DNA from: Oehlia diaphana
Lineage: Eukaryota > Glomeromycota > Glomeromycetes > Glomerales > Glomeraceae
Assembly: GCA_003833135.1 (NCBI GenBank)
Contig: QZLH01000531.1
Span: forward strand, 9,593 to 73,592
DNA: 64,000 nucleotides
Direction: 5' to 3'
The notes beneath the pieces were generated by a model that did no database searches, had not been told where the DNA came from, and worked only from the letters and a program-made list of their open reading frames with translations. A program made the position numbers and the translations under genes. Shown here piece after piece: positions 22,400 through 35,766 of the stretch (position 1 is its first letter; each line of letters starts with the position of its first letter).

Positions 22400-22939
22400 T
22401 TTTCTTTTCTTTTATTTTTTGTTCTTGAGAAGGAAAGGAAAGATTGTGACTGAATTAGTCGTGTTTTATACACATTTTTTGATCAAAATGATAAAATATA
22501 AAAATCATAACAATGACACGTGGCTAGTAACACAAACACTACGCACATGACGTACGGCATAAATTGATCAATTATTTTGTAGGATTATAAGAATTTTCGC
22601 AAAAAAACAATAGTAGATCAACAAAATGCTTTGTAATGACATTTTACATCTGTTACACAATCCAATTCAAATTTATCCATTATACTTGTAACTTGTATTG
22701 AATGGATCATATTATTGAATGTTTATGTATTATTGGTAATGGTAATGACGCTATTTATTAATTTTCTATGTGATTTAACAAAAAAAAAACAAAATTTACA
22801 AAAAATAATTTTTTTTTAGAAATAATTTTTCTATTCTATGTACTAATAAGGTTTTGATTCCTATCCCAAAAAAGTGAATGGATCTATCAATAAATTCTAT
22901 ATAATTAATAAAACTTGTTATGAGAACGTTCTTTTTTTT
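22400..22939. other. Intergenic region, no gene seen
   Basis: 540 bp with the promoter of the 326-aa membrane protein and the 3' flank of the EF-hand gene. AT-rich, with A and T runs; nothing else can be supported. Confidence 0.5.
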
Positions 22940-24096
22940 TTAACTATACAATGTATGCATAATTTGAAGCATTTCACTACGTGTAATAAATCCATCCCCA
23001 TCATTATCATAAAATCTAAATAGCCCTATAAAAAAAGAAAAAAAAAAGAACTTTGATTAGTTACCAAATATTTATATATTTATATATATAGATAAAATGA
23101 TTTAGTTTAAACTTACATTGTAATCTACCTTCAACATCTTCACTAATATCCAAAGAACTTATAAATTCCTCAAAGTTTATAGTTCCAACTGTATCAGCCA
23201 CCGTTGAAGAAGATGATGATGACTTATTTTTACTTAATTTTAAGGATAATTTACTTATGGATTTATTAGATTTAAAACTTTTATCTGATTTTTGACTGGT
23301 AATTGATTTCATGGTTGATTTTCTTCTTTTTATATTTTTTTCTTTAGATTTTTCTTTTTCTTTTCCGACATTGGTATGATTAATTTCTTCTTTAATAATC
23401 TCACATCCTTCATCATTTGTTAATGGAGTCAAAGCAAATTCACTAACGCCATAATTAGTAGAAACAGAAGATGAAGAAGATTGAGAAGAATAATTTGATA
23501 TCTTTCGTGAAAAATAATCATCTTGATCATCAGAAGAATCTTGATCAGAAAATTCTTTTTCATTAATACTCTGAGGACTTTTTTGAGTAAAAGGTAGACC
23601 ATAAGAATAATCTTTATATGAAGGACCATTCATCGAATGTGTATTACTTGGATTTGATACCTCGTTGTCATCATTATTAAAATAATAATCTTGATTCATT
23701 AAATTACAATATGGAGTTGGAACATCTGATATAAAATTATCTATTTGATATGGTGTAGGTGGACTATATATAAATTTAAAGAAAAATATTAGTATAAAAT
23801 TAATGAACAATTATTAATTAACATAATGATAATTAAACTTACTTGAAAAAAAGTGATCTAGATTTTACATATTTATTACAATTTTCTAAATTATTATTAC
23901 TATTACTATTACTATTATTATTATTATTACTTGACTTTGGCTCTACTTCATTACATTTATTTGCAATATTAATGTTCAATGTACTTAATAACTTTATAGA
24001 ATTTTGTTTCGTCTGGATATAAACTCCTGAGACTTTTTTCAACGATTTTTCATAAAATTGTGATAATGAATTACGAGTATTATTTGATGATGACAT
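22940..24096 (-). CDS. EF-hand protein with long disordered N-terminus, 328 aa
   Basis: Three exons (minus): 24096-23843, 23763-23117, 23025-22940; 987 nt in phase. The first about 250 residues are low-complexity: an Asn/Ser run, acidic Asp/Ser stretches and a Lys/Ser-rich segment (KSITSQKSDKSFKSNKSISK), so probably disordered. The C-terminus is a neuronal-calcium-sensor/calcineurin-B-like piece: INFEEFISSLDIS, then GRLQWLFRFYDNDGDGFITR and SEMLQIMHTLYS. The loop D-N-D-G-D-G-F-I-T-R-S-E has all canonical calcium ligands (D1, D3, D5, E12). Only this one full EF-hand and the exit of a preceding one (GTINFEEFI) are present; a following hand is missing. A calcium-responsive role is inferred; the partner is unknown. 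Confidence 0.8.
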
Positions 24097-24146
24097 TTTT
24101 TTTATAATATGTAAGAAAAATTAAGAAGAAATTATGAGCGAGAGAT

Positions 24147-24236
24147 AGAAAAAAGGGAGAAGAGAAGAAGAAAAGGAAAGGAAAAGAAAAGAAGGAAAGG
24201 AAAAGGAAAGAAGGAAAGGAAAAGGAAAGAGAAAAG
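24147..24236. repeat. 90-nt uninterrupted polypurine tract
   Basis: Ninety consecutive A/G bases built from GGAAA/GAAAA words, including a tandem copy of GAAGGAAAGGAAAAGGAAA. It lies 51 bp upstream of the EF-hand start codon, in the promoter or 5' UTR. Mirror-type polypurine tracts can form triplex DNA and often mark fungal promoters. Confidence 0.85.
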
Positions 24237-27200
24237 TTAAAAAGAATAGGAAAGAGGAGGAAGATAAAGGAAAAGTTTATTTACAATAAAAAAAAAAATA
24301 GAGAATATTTATATGAAATTTTTATATTTATAATTTCTAAAAAAGATGATTAATAATCATACTCCGAATATTGAAGAATATTGATATTTTAAGTAGATAT
24401 ATACTTTTAAAAGTTTAAAAAAATGAGAACAAACCTTACCAGAGGTAAGTATTATACAAAATAAATAAAGTGAAAATAAATAAAATTTTAAAATTTTTTA
24501 TTTATATTATTCCCACGAGGAAAACAAAAAAAAAATGAATTTTTTTAAATCCCCTCCCGGAAAAATTTTTTTTTTTTTAAAAAAAAAAAAATTTTTTTTT
24601 CTTTGTACTATTGAATATATTATATATTATTTATTAAAACAATCAAAACTGTGGCTTAAACCGTTGTGTCCGTTGTGTCTAACGTCATATTATGTTATAA
24701 TAAACACGTATTTGGCAGGATTTACAGGATTTACAGTAACACAACTTCTTTTCCACAATTGAATAACATTGATTTTCAAAGTAATACTCATTATGAACAC
24801 CTGAATCTTTATAATAATTATAGTAAGTTCTTGTTCTTTTCATCGGTATACCTAAATTTGTAATTGGTGGCTTAAACCCTTCATCCTGTATTATACATTA
24901 TAATGTAAAGGTATTGTATTCGAATTATTGACACTTACAAATTTGGTATATTATTTCCAAAAGAAGTAAAGTGAAAAGAATACAAATCTTGAATTTTAGA
25001 AACTTTTTGTTTTATTTTTTTGGATTAAAAAATTTATAAAAAAAAAAAATAAAGTGCTAGATTGAGATTTGTAACACAATTTTCACAAGTAGAAAAATTT
25101 TGATTAATTGAAAATCATTTCTAAAAATCAAGTTGAATGAATTAAGGAAGGGATCTACTAATTATAAACAGGATTTTAATTCCATAATGTAAATAAACTC
25201 CTGAAGGGTCTGACCACAAAACGACCACAAAATTCTTAATAAAAGTTCATTAAATCCTTTTTTATCCATTCAATCCAAAAAAGAATTTCTTCGAAACACC
25301 TGGGAACTCCTTTATACAAGGTAACAATCCTGTTTAAAATAATTTTTCCTACATAAACAATATAACAATATTAAATATTTCCTATAACTTGGTACTTGTT
25401 TCTAATTATACTTTATTATAATATTGTTTATAATATTAATTGTTATATTCAATTCATAATTCATATTGACTTTTGAAGGTAAAGAACATTCGAAAATTTA
25501 GAACTTGAAACTATTTATAATACATAATAACTGTACTCAATTAATTTAAAGTTTTCTCATGGTTTTCGTAGTTTCCATAGTTACTTCTTGTGAAACTTTA
25601 TTATGGCTTATAGATTAGTCATTGGTATGAGTCTATTTTTGTATCTCCGATAATCCGATTGTGTCATAATAAAGTTATCTGTTATAGTTAATTTTTATTC
25701 GGAAACTGAAAAGTATCTGAGAATTTTTTTTTTTTTTTTCCTCTCTAAAAGAAATTAATTTCCTTATAATTATTCATTTATTTGTTTTTTTCTTTGTTTC
25801 TTTACGATCAACCCATAAACAATTGTTATAGAAAATTTCTTATTATGGTAATCTGAACCAAGACGTTTATAAGTTTGTTACAACCAATCATTTTTTATCG
25901 CGTAAAATGTGTTTGTTTTTTCTAACCCATTATATATATTTTTCCTTTGTTTAATAATAATAAATGGATAGTCAAAAATTTATTAAATATTTATGAATAT
26001 TCCTAAAATATTGATAAATGGACGAATTAAATTAAAGATAAAATGACTTGAATTCGTTCGTAAAGTTTTGACCCTATAATGTAAACAATTTCTCCCTTTG
26101 TTCATGCTTTACCTTTTTTTCTAAGAAATCTTTATCAATAATTTATTATGTGCAGTATTTGATAAAAATATGTATGCAAAAGCAATATGAGATTATGTAA
26201 TTTATGTGCGTAAGAAATAACATGTTAATCAGATTTATCTGTGCGGATTTACGCACACTTGATGATAAACATTTGTTCATAAAGCACATGTCTGTATCGC
26301 TAAGCCCAGGGTAAGCTTGAAGGTTACCTGTCATATTCCAAGTCTCTCAAAATTGCACATCAATAAATATGTATTATTGGTTGGGCGTTCAATAAGTATG
26401 TTATCGTTTGGTCATATACTACAAGGAATTACCTGGGTTCATTGAAGTAATATGAGGTAATGGTTTTAAAATAGTTAATAATAAAAGTATATAAAATATA
26501 TAATCATAAATGCAGCAATAATCCAATCAATCCAGAAGTTCTATACTAACAAGTTTTTAACAACACTGTATGTAGAAATTATTGAAATATATCATAATAG
26601 CTCATCAATCATAATCTATTCAATAAATTACTATGCTGAATATAGCATAAGTAAAATGCCATAATAAAATAATTTAATGAAGAATTATTTTGGTTCGAGT
26701 GATTTTATACGTTATTGTTCAAGTAGGAAAAAAGCGATCCTTCATAAGTCAACTACAAAAAATATCTCATTACTCTTGTTTTCTTTGAGTTACCAAAGGA
26801 AGCTACATACTTGCATCATACTAGAAAAAATGACATTTCGTCATATTTTGAATAATAATGTAGAGCAACGTTTAATAGTAAAATAATAATTCATTATACA
26901 TTATTTAATATCTTCAAAAATACCGGTCTAAAGTTAGACGTAGTATTATTTAACTAACGGCGAAGTTTTATATGTTTCAGTTCAATCATGGTGTCGGTCA
27001 AATCAATTGACGTTTACCAACGCATTTTAATTGGGTGATGACCTCGATCTTTTTTTTAAGTAAAAAAAAAAAATCCAAAAAAAAAAAATGATTAATGGAA
27101 ATAACATACAACGAGCATCCTGTATAAAAGTCAAATCCCGGATATGATTCGTTGACTAAATAAAATTTCTTAAGTTATGGTTTGGATAAAGGGACTGTAA

Positions 27201-29356
27201 AACTGCCAAGGAAACAAGTGAGTTATATTCTAAAGGATTATTTAAAACTTATTTTCTGACTTATTAATATATATTTTTTTTACGCCTCTTAGGACCAAAA
27301 ACTTGCTGTGAGATTATTTTTGTCAAGTGCATACTATGATTCTTCACTTGATATTTGAAGGTTCGACATTGCGCATTAGGCAAACTTCATATTAATACTT
27401 TATCCAAGCGGTGTTATACTTATTTGAAAACATCCTTGAACCCTAAATATGGTTGGTATAAGGTAAGAAAAATTTTTTCAAAGTTTCATCAAAGTACTTC
27501 AAAAAATATAATGATGTAAGGTTGTCGCCCCAGACCGAGTTATCTCTCATGTGGATACGACGAAGTGTATGCCAAACAACACGCTACTGATCTTTACTTA
27601 ATGAATGAATTATTGATCCTAATTTTTCAGATCAAAATTTATTAATTTTATTTTCTCTCTCTCTCTTTCTCTCTCTCTCTCTTACTATAGTTTAAAATAA
27701 TGGTACATACTGTACCCAACGATACATCTTTTTGTCTTCGTATGAACATTCGATGTTTACCACGTTTAATTTATTAGGTGAGATGTAAATTTTTAGTTAC
27801 TTCAAAGAACATATTAGTATTGTTCATTATATAATTATCAACGCGAGATGATAATCCAATATCTTTTTATGTACTATCAAATTCTGAAAATAAATAATAA
27901 AAATTAATGATGGATCAATTAATATGATCGCAAAAAGAAACTCATTTATTTTAATCTTATTATCATAATAATGAGAACGGGATTTTAATTTTTTGTTATT
28001 CTTAATTTTTATGGGAATTTAGGATTTAATTGGAGAAATTATTTAAAGTATTCAAAGAGTCAAGGTTGGCGTTATACATATACTAATGTTATAAAGCGTT
28101 TATGATGTATATTTTACCATGCTAATTCTGATGTATTATCTATAAATACATTATGATGTTAATTTTTTATTTTATTACTGATGCTTATCATAATTATTAT
28201 TTTTCTTTTTTTCATCTTTGACTTCACTTTATTAACCAGTATAAATTATATTTGATTTATAGAATAGGAATACTGGACACTATACTACTTTGTTAAGAGA
28301 TCAGAATATTACAATCAGGAAGGTTTCTTTTCGAAACAAATAGGTATAATAAGAGCTAATTTCATACTGATTAGTTGTAGTTGCAATTTATAGAATGCTA
28401 TTGTTAAATAAAGTAGTACATGTTTACAAAAAAATTCAAATAAAAAATTGATTAAAATCCAAATCTTAGTTTCTTTTATAATGTAAGTTTAAATTATACT
28501 CTTTTTAGTTTGATTATAGGATGAAAAAATTTCATTCTTTTTTACTTCTGTCCTCATCATTTCTGATACGTATCAGAATGCAAGAGATTTGTCATTTACT
28601 TAAAATTTAAAGTCTCACATTTTTGCCCATTTGTACTTTTTTCACGTTTTGTTCTTTTCAATAATGGTGATGATTGAATTTGAAGAAAATTGAAAAGCTA
28701 TTTTGAGGTTGATGAGTCACATGACTAAATCGCGGGAAAGATATTTCACGATATTTCATTTTTGAAAGACTAAAGAAGAAAAAATCCGAATATTAAAATT
28801 TGTGTTCGCGTGTGATTGATGTACTAGAATTAGTAAACTGGTCAAATCGATCTCATGGACCCCGACTACAAAAATACACTAGAATGAAACATGCAATTCC
28901 GAATTTGCGCCACAATACACGCGTGAAGTTTTATTGGACACAGCCCATGTAATATATCCTTTTTTGGAGAGGTGACCAGAATTAAGGAATATCTTGCACT
29001 TTTTAGTGGCAAAAAAAAATGGGTCAGGTCAGATCATCCACACGTACAGTAAGTAGTTTTGCCATTATGGTTATTGTTGTGGCGAAGAATTTACCAAAAA
29101 ATTCATTGCTTTTATTAACCTGCATTGGGTTCAAGAAAAACATAGCACCTGATGTGTTATGATTCATGACGTTAAATTGTTTTTTTAAGATGCGGATTTT
29201 TTTTCAATTTGTTAAAAAAAAACCATTTTTTCGTGAAGGTCTCAGATTTGGATAACGAGGTTTTAACGTGCCTTCACTTTCAATTTAACTACTCAAGTGT
29301 TTCGAGCTTTCTTTTTACTCTTTTAAAAAACCTCTCATACTTTCTTTCTTACGAAA
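24237..29356. other. 5-kb gene-poor AT-rich region
   Basis: No gene can be supported. All open frames are short and look accidental. Seen are tandem doublets (CCGTTGTGT and AGGATTTAC near 24660-24740) and a CT microsatellite at about 27653-27683. The last few hundred bases are the promoter of the Nam8-like gene, with a pyrimidine-rich stretch before its ATG. Confidence 0.5.
27653..27683. repeat. CT dinucleotide microsatellite
   Basis: About 30 bp of TCTCTC with one TTT interruption. Confidence 0.85.
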
Positions 29357-31176
29357 ATGGCCTATCAATATGATCAATATCAACAACAGCCACCTTACGG
29401 AGGCGGTGCAGAAAACAAAACTACACTATGGTAAGTGTATAGTTTAATGGTTTTCTCCGAAAGACGAAAGCTCACAGCTTTTTGTCATTTAGGATGGGTG
29501 AGCTTGAACCGTGGATGGACGAAAGTTACATAAGACAGATTTGGTATCAGCTTGGCGAAAATGTAAATGTAAAATTCATTAGGGATAAGTTCACAGGGTA
29601 AGTACTAAAAAAAAAAAAAAGATCTCAAATCATTTTTTGATACATTATAATTATAAATTCTCTTAAACTTTTCTAATAGAGCAAATGCTGGATATTGCTT
29701 TGTGGATTTCGTGAGTAACGCGGCCGCGGTCAAAGCTTTAAATACAGTAAATGGAACGCCAATCCCCGGTACTAATCGATTATTTAAATTAAATTGGGCA
29801 TCTGGAGGTGGATTAACTGACAGAAAGTAAATGAATTTATCATTTTACAAAAAAAAAAAAATTTAGCCTAATTGATACTATGATCTTATTGATTGTCTTA
29901 TATTCCTTCAATTTTATTAATATTCAATTCATAAAAGGGATGATCGTGGTCCTGAGTTTTCGATTTTTGTTGGTGATTTAGGACCTGAAGTAACTGAATG
30001 GATGTTGGTGGTGAGTTAAATAACTTTATCGTGATTTTCTTTTATTTAGCATGAGTTAATATTTTTCTATTCTTATATAGTCTGTTTTTCAACAAAGGTA
30101 TACCACTTGCAAGTCTGCTAAAATCATGACTGATCCTATGACTGGCATGTCTCGTGGTAAGTTAAATAAAATAATAATTTATGTAGATTAGTGGATCATC
30201 GAAATTGAAAATTTTTTCTTTTTTTATTCTTTTATTGTAGGATATGGTTTTGTTAGATTTGGTGACGAATCTGAGCAACAGCGTGCTCTTGTAGAAATGC
30301 AAGGTGCATTTTGTGGTAATCGGCAAATGCGAATTTCCACGGCGACACCAAAAAACAAAGCCGGCATCCAAGGAAATTATTATCAACAACCTACTCAACA
30401 GAATACCGTCTTGAATCAATATAACGATCCGAATAACACTACGGTTTTCGTCGGCGGATTATCGGGCGTTAATAGCGAAGAAGAATTAAGAAGGTATATA
30501 TTAAAATTATTTATTTTCCTTTTAATATTTAAATATCGTAATTTCATTTAATTAATCAATCCTAAATTATTTAATATGTAGTTATTTTCAAGGTTTTGGT
30601 GAGATTACTTATGTAAAAATACCTCCTGGTAAAGGTTGTGGTTTTGTGCAATTTGTTCATAGACAAAGTGCCGAAATGGCAATTAATCAGATGCAACATT
30701 ACCCAATTGGTATTTGTTATTAATTTAGATTCCTTTATCATAAAACATAACTTATTTAAAAAATAATGGATTTTACGTTATAGGCAATTCTAGAGTACGT
30801 TTATCCTGGGGTAGATCTCAAACTGATAAGACTACTATCGGCTCTTATCGGTAAGAATTTTCACTATTAATAAAAATCTACCTAAACATAAGAGATTGAC
30901 ATATTTTGTTCGTCTTGTAGTAGTCCACAACAAACAAGCCCATATAATTCCATCGGAGGTATGACACCAACATCAGGTTACAGCGCTTATGCTCCAGCAA
31001 CACCCGTTGCTACTACGCCGGTGACTCCGATCCAACCTCAAAGTTCAACACCGCCCTTAGACTCTTTGGACCCGGTCCCCGTTCAGCGTTTAAATGAAAT
31101 CTTTATTTCCAAGCAAGAAGCAGTGATTGAACGAATGGAATCTGAATCTAATTGGATCGGAATTTATGCTCAATAA
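29357..31176 (+). CDS. Three-RRM RNA-binding protein, Nam8/TIA-1/TRNAU1AP-like, 392 aa
   Basis: Nine exons: 29357-29430, 29493-29597, 29680-29826, 29938-30010, 30081-30156, 30241-30493, 30582-30709, 30784-30850, 30921-31176; 1179 nt in phase. RRM1 (about 25-105): RNP2 TLWMGELE, RNP1 NAGYCFVDF. RRM2 (about 115-195): FSIFVGDLG, RNP1 RGYGFVRF, preceded by RYTTCKSAKIMTDPMTG, a segment typical of fungal Nam8/Csx1 proteins. RRM3 (about 230-300): TTVFVGGLS, RNP1 GCGFVQF, closing with RVRLSWGRSQ. The tail is Pro/Thr/Gln-rich. Yeast Nam8 is a U1 snRNP component helping 5' splice-site use, and S. pombe Csx1 controls stress mRNA stability; which role applies here is open. Convergent with the Msc7-like gene 213 bp downstream. 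Confidence 0.93.
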
Positions 31177-31389
31177 TTTTAGAATTGGAGATTTTTAACT
31201 CAATAATTAAAATAATAATATATATATATATATATAAAAACAAAAATTTTATATGTGTAACATATGTTTCATTTTGTAAAGAATTTCATCTTTCTATAAA
31301 ATTTTCAAAATTAATAATAATTGATTAAAAAATTATATTTTATTTAGTTTTAATTTTTTAATTTCAAATAAATTTTGTAAATTTGTTAA

Positions 31390-33705
31390 TTAACTTGAAG
31401 AATTTTTTATTAAGCCTGTAATCGCTTTTATTTTATCTATTAAAGAATTATCATAAAGTAGTATTACTAAATTAGAGACAAATGATGACCCATTAGAATG
31501 CATTGGATAATCTAATACACGTGGTATAGATGTTTTAAAGAACGGAATCCTATCTGTTGTGACAGATTTCATTAAACACAATGAACGGAGTCCTTCTATA
31601 CCCCCAAATCTTATAAAAAAAAAAAATTAAAATTAGAATTCTATCAATTAATTTTTATAATTGAATAATTGAATTAAAATTATTTACCTTCCAAACCCAG
31701 AAATTCCGACTCCACCAAATGGTAAATTATTGAGATAAGTAGCACCAAAATCATTTACATTTACCATACCACATCTTAATCTTTTAGACATCCAATCACC
31801 TTTACTTTGATCTCCCGAAAATACAGAATTACCTAATCCATAAAGCGATTTATTACATATTTCAATTGCTTCCTCATCCGTTGAAAATTTCATCACTACC
31901 ATTATAGGTGCAAATAATTCTTGTTTTAAAATTGTCATTTGTGGAGTTACATCAATTAATAAAGTAGGCTCAAAATATTGCGCTGTTGGATATTTTGGAT
32001 GAATATATGGGTGTCCTCCTAAAATTAGTTTTGCTCCTTCTGATACGGAAGCTTGAATTAAATTTTGAAGGCGTTCTCCCTACAATTAAGTTGATTTTTA
32101 ATAATACAAAATCATGTCACATTATTATTATATAGTCAGCTTACAAACCTGACCACTCATAGTCATTGCACCAACATCCACAACAATATCATCATTCAAA
32201 ACACTTCCAACTTTCATTTTTTTAATTTGTTCTGTAACCCTATCTACAAATTCATTATATAATGATTCATGAACTAGAATACGTTCTAATCCAACACAAT
32301 TTTGACCAGCGTTTTGGAAAGTGCCACGCATAATAATTGGAAGTGCATGAGACAAATTTGCATCATGTCTTATAATAGCACAATCTTTTCCGCCCAATTC
32401 TAAAATGCAAGGTGTTAAATTATCCGATGCAGCTTTCATTACTTGTTTACCGACTGAACTTGATCTAAAAATAATAATATGAGAAGTTAAAATATATATT
32501 TATTTATTTATTTATTTATTTATTTCCGTTTTTTTGTTTTAATCGCGTTTCAAGTTTACCCGATAAAAGTTATTCCATCAACTCCACTTTTTACAATAGC
32601 TTCACCACAATCAGGAAATCCACATAAGAACTGAACAATATCAGGATCATGTCCACATTCTATTAAACAAGTTTTAATGATTTTATTATAATATTGCATT
32701 GACCATGCTACTTGTTCTGATGCTTTAATCAAAATTCCATTTCCAATAAATAATGATGATATTATAGGAATAAATGTATTATGGAATCTAAATAATAAAT
32801 TGTCACATAAATTGAACAAGAAATAATCTAAAACATAAAGAAAAATATTTTATACTCACGGATAATTCCAAGATACTAAAGCTGCTACAACACCAAGAGG
32901 ATGATATTCAATTTTAGCCAATTTATATAGCATAAGTGGACTAGCTTCTCGATATTCGGTAGCTAATGCTTTTTCTCCACGTTTTATGATCCATCGTATT
33001 TTTTCACATGTTGATAAAATTTCTCCAAATTTTCCATCAACAACTATATAAAAAAAAATTATATTAATAATGAATTAAAATTTCAAAAAAAAGGGTAAAT
33101 ACATACGCGTTTTTCCTGTATCTCTACTAGAAACCCAACAAATCTCTTCTTGATTATTTATAATGAAATTCAATAGACTATTAAGTACTCTTTTTCTTTC
33201 AGCAAATGTTGTTTTAACCCATTTCTGTTGCGCATTTCGAGCTTTCTTTAATGCTTCTTTAACATCATCATCAGTGTGAGCTGGAATTGTGGCTAAAAAT
33301 TGTCCTGTCGCTGGATCATAACACATGATATAACCAGGATTTGAAACATCCTACAGCAGAAATGGTTAAAGCGATTAAATTTAAAATTATAAACAATTCG
33401 ATAAAATGATATGTTACCCTTAAGCAAGGTTTCTCTAAAATTTTACCATCGTTCCAACCAGGTTTAGCCTCTAAAAAAAAGGAAGAGAAAATAACGATTA
33501 AAATAAAATATTTTATCCAACATTTGATTAATTTTTTTTTCTTACCGATAGGAGCTTCAACGACGAATTTCACAATTTTATCTTTTTTGAATAATAAAAA
33601 TTTTAAAATTAAGATTGATATGATAATTGTTAATATACTTATTAAAACTTGAGTTAAATTCAATTCTAATAATGATTTTGTTGTTAATTCAATGAATTCA
33701 AACAT
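31390..33705 (-). CDS. MSC7: Membrane-anchored aldehyde dehydrogenase family protein, Msc7-like, 598 aa
   Basis: Eight exons (minus): 33705-33546, 33470-33418, 33350-33107, 33043-32860, 32787-32560, 32464-32149, 32079-31688, 31609-31390; 1797 nt, all in phase. Residues about 20-42 (VLISILTIIISILILKFLLF) form an N-terminal membrane anchor before the ALDH domain, as in fungal Msc7. Seen ALDH motifs: VSWNYPFHNTF, the nucleotide-fold step GVDGITFIGSSSVGKQV, catalytic Glu in LELGGKD, catalytic Cys in FQNAGQNCVGLERI, and PFGGVGISGFGRFGG. Both catalytic residues are kept. Family enzymes oxidise aldehydes with NAD(P)+. For Msc7 itself only a phenotype in meiotic recombination is known in yeast, so the substrate is uncertain. 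The C-terminal extension (about 60 aa after FGG) matches this subfamily. Confidence 0.9.
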
Positions 33706-34640
33706 TTTTTTTATTTTTAATCAATTTTGATAAAGATAATAAAAATTTCGTGTTTTTAAATTAAATATAAATCTAAAATTTTTTTTTTTGATTATCATTA
33801 CATTTGTAGAATCGGATAAATGATTAAGCCGTTAGAACTTACTTATCAGTGAAATATAGTTTTCGTTTTCCTTTTTCTATTCTATTCATATTAAAAAGAA
33901 TGAACTTTAAAAAATTTACAATGAACAAACAAATTAACTGTGCAACATGAAGCTTAAGAAACAAGGAAGTCCTTGCTGTTTTGTAGTCATGACCTTTTTA
34001 TGGGTAACTACATACGTATTTACACTATTTTAAAATCGGTTAAAATAATCATTTTTAAATAAATCCCTTAATGTAAAAAATTGATAATGATACAAAGAAT
34101 TTATGAAAACTAGCAAAATCAAGTGATTTCTGACCTTTTAGATTTAATTCGAAACCAATCTTATAAGTTTATTATATAACCAGAACTTGTACATTACAAC
34201 ATATTTTATTTCAATTAAATAATTAATTTATTATTTAAATTACAAATATCCAACTAAAACTATTTTAGAGTATATCTAGATATTAGTTTCGATTTGGATA
34301 CCGGATAAAGCATGACGATCATCACGATGTTTAGTCATACTATATATATGGAATCATTTCCGAAGACATGAAATAGTTTGCCACTAGCTTATTAATTAAT
34401 ATCTTTTTAAAGTTTGTGTAGTTATCTACAAGAACTAAAACATCCAGCAAAAAATTCTCGGTATGGACTTTGTAATTCATTACAGGTATTATATTTTTTT
34501 CGTTTTTTATGCGGAAATTAAGAAGTTGTTCGGAAAATTGATTTTTAATTGCAGGAAATTGATTTTTATCTTAACAGAGGATAGTGTCATAGTGACCCTT
34601 ACGAAATCAACAAACAAAAGCAGCAAGAGTGGAGACAATG
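33706..34640. other. Intergenic region, no gene seen
   Basis: About 0.9 kb upstream of the Msc7-like gene. AT-rich; no gene or repeat can be supported. Confidence 0.5.
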
Positions 34641-35307
34641 CTAGATACTGAAGCTTGTTCGATCCATCATTTCTTTTTCTATATTTGTTACTTCCAATGC
34701 CCGAAGTTTTACTTCCCTTTCTTTGATTGAAATTTCACGTTCTTGAATGTAAGAATTTTTTCTTTTTTTGCCAAATCGTCTTCGTCTTCTTCACCCGTAC
34801 ATAACTAATTCCTCCTCTAGAATTAGTAGACCTTAGTATTCCAAGAAAACTTCACCTTCGTGAAAATTATTTATGTGGCCAGAAATGTTGTTATCCTTAC
34901 TTATTTTAACCTCGCTAAGGCAATTAGTGAAGTGCAAAATCATGACAAGCTCTTACTTATTTCAGTCTTACTAAGACTGTTAGCAAAGCGCAGAGCTGTA
35001 ATAGGTTTTTACTTATTTCAACCCACTAAGATGGTTAATGAAGTGCAGAAATAACTCATTTCTTTGCCTCAACTTTCTTTTAAAGTTACTTACTTTTCGT
35101 TTATTAATTAATAATCTCGCTTGGTTTCTTTCTTCGTCAGTTGCTGAATCCTTTAACAATATATCGTTCATGTGTTTGTAGAAAATTCTATGAATTTTAT
35201 TAACGTTACAGCCGTTCGTCTTTTTGAAAGCACCAACCGTCAAAGTCCACCAAGGACCATTCTTTAAAGTTCTGTTCGAAGTAAGGCAAGTAATCAGAAT
35301 CAGACAT
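34641..35307 (-). pseudogene. Decayed coding remnant with a tandem-repeated middle
   Basis: On the minus strand an ATG at 35307 starts MSDSDYLPYFEQNFKEWSLV, which then loses frame. An adjoining frame continues GCNVNKIHRIFYKHMNDIL and SATDEERNQARLLINKRK. After three tandem units of about 57 bp (34896-35055) coding-like sequence returns in shifted frames: acidic EEDEDDLAKKEK, then QEREISIKEREVKLRALEV and a stop at 34641. Charged, helical, well-composed peptide pieces separated by frameshifts point to a dead copy of a multi-exon family gene; part of the apparent shifts may be introns. No domain is recognised. Confidence 0.45.
34896..35055. repeat. Three tandem units of about 57 bp
   Basis: Units begin near 34896, 34953 and 35010, each with TTACTTATTT followed by a variant of CACTAAG, then (G)TTAGTGAAGTGCA. 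On the minus strand each unit reads as a TGCACTTCA segment followed by an AATAAGTAA splice-donor-like end, suggesting duplicated small exons. Confidence 0.6.
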
Positions 35308-35766
35308 AGGTGTTATTGTACGTTAAATGATATAAACACTGATTTTTTATTAACACGACGCGTTTATGAAAAAATTGAATCCTCGTTTTGTTTTATATAA
35401 TTACTATGTAGACTTTTTTTTCTTTTCCTTTTTTAAAATCTGTATTTATATTATTTTACTAGAAAAGGCAATTGGCTTTTAAATTAGATAATCACGATGT
35501 TTTATACACGCGTAAAAAAAGAGATGATATCATTACAGACAAAACGCCAATTTAATTCTTTTATTGATGTATCAATGTTTCTCTATTTTCTATGATTGCA
35601 TGATAATACAACTAAATAAGTAATTTATACCCGCGAATTTTTTTTACTAATATTTTCAGTGAATTGTAATTGAAGTCAATAAAGTCAACTCAGACCAATG
35701 GACAATAAATGACCAAATGACGGAGTTTCAAATAAATACGTTCCAAAGCTCGAGGTCGTCAGCTAA

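Noticed and set aside
26677..26886. 69-codon plus-strand frame in the 5-kb gene-poor region
   Set aside because: Short, no domain, and no codon or splice evidence; not distinguishable from chance.
27653..27683. CT repeat considered as a CRISPR-like or regulatory array
   Set aside because: Simple dinucleotide microsatellite with no spacers; no CRISPR is expected in a eukaryotic genome.
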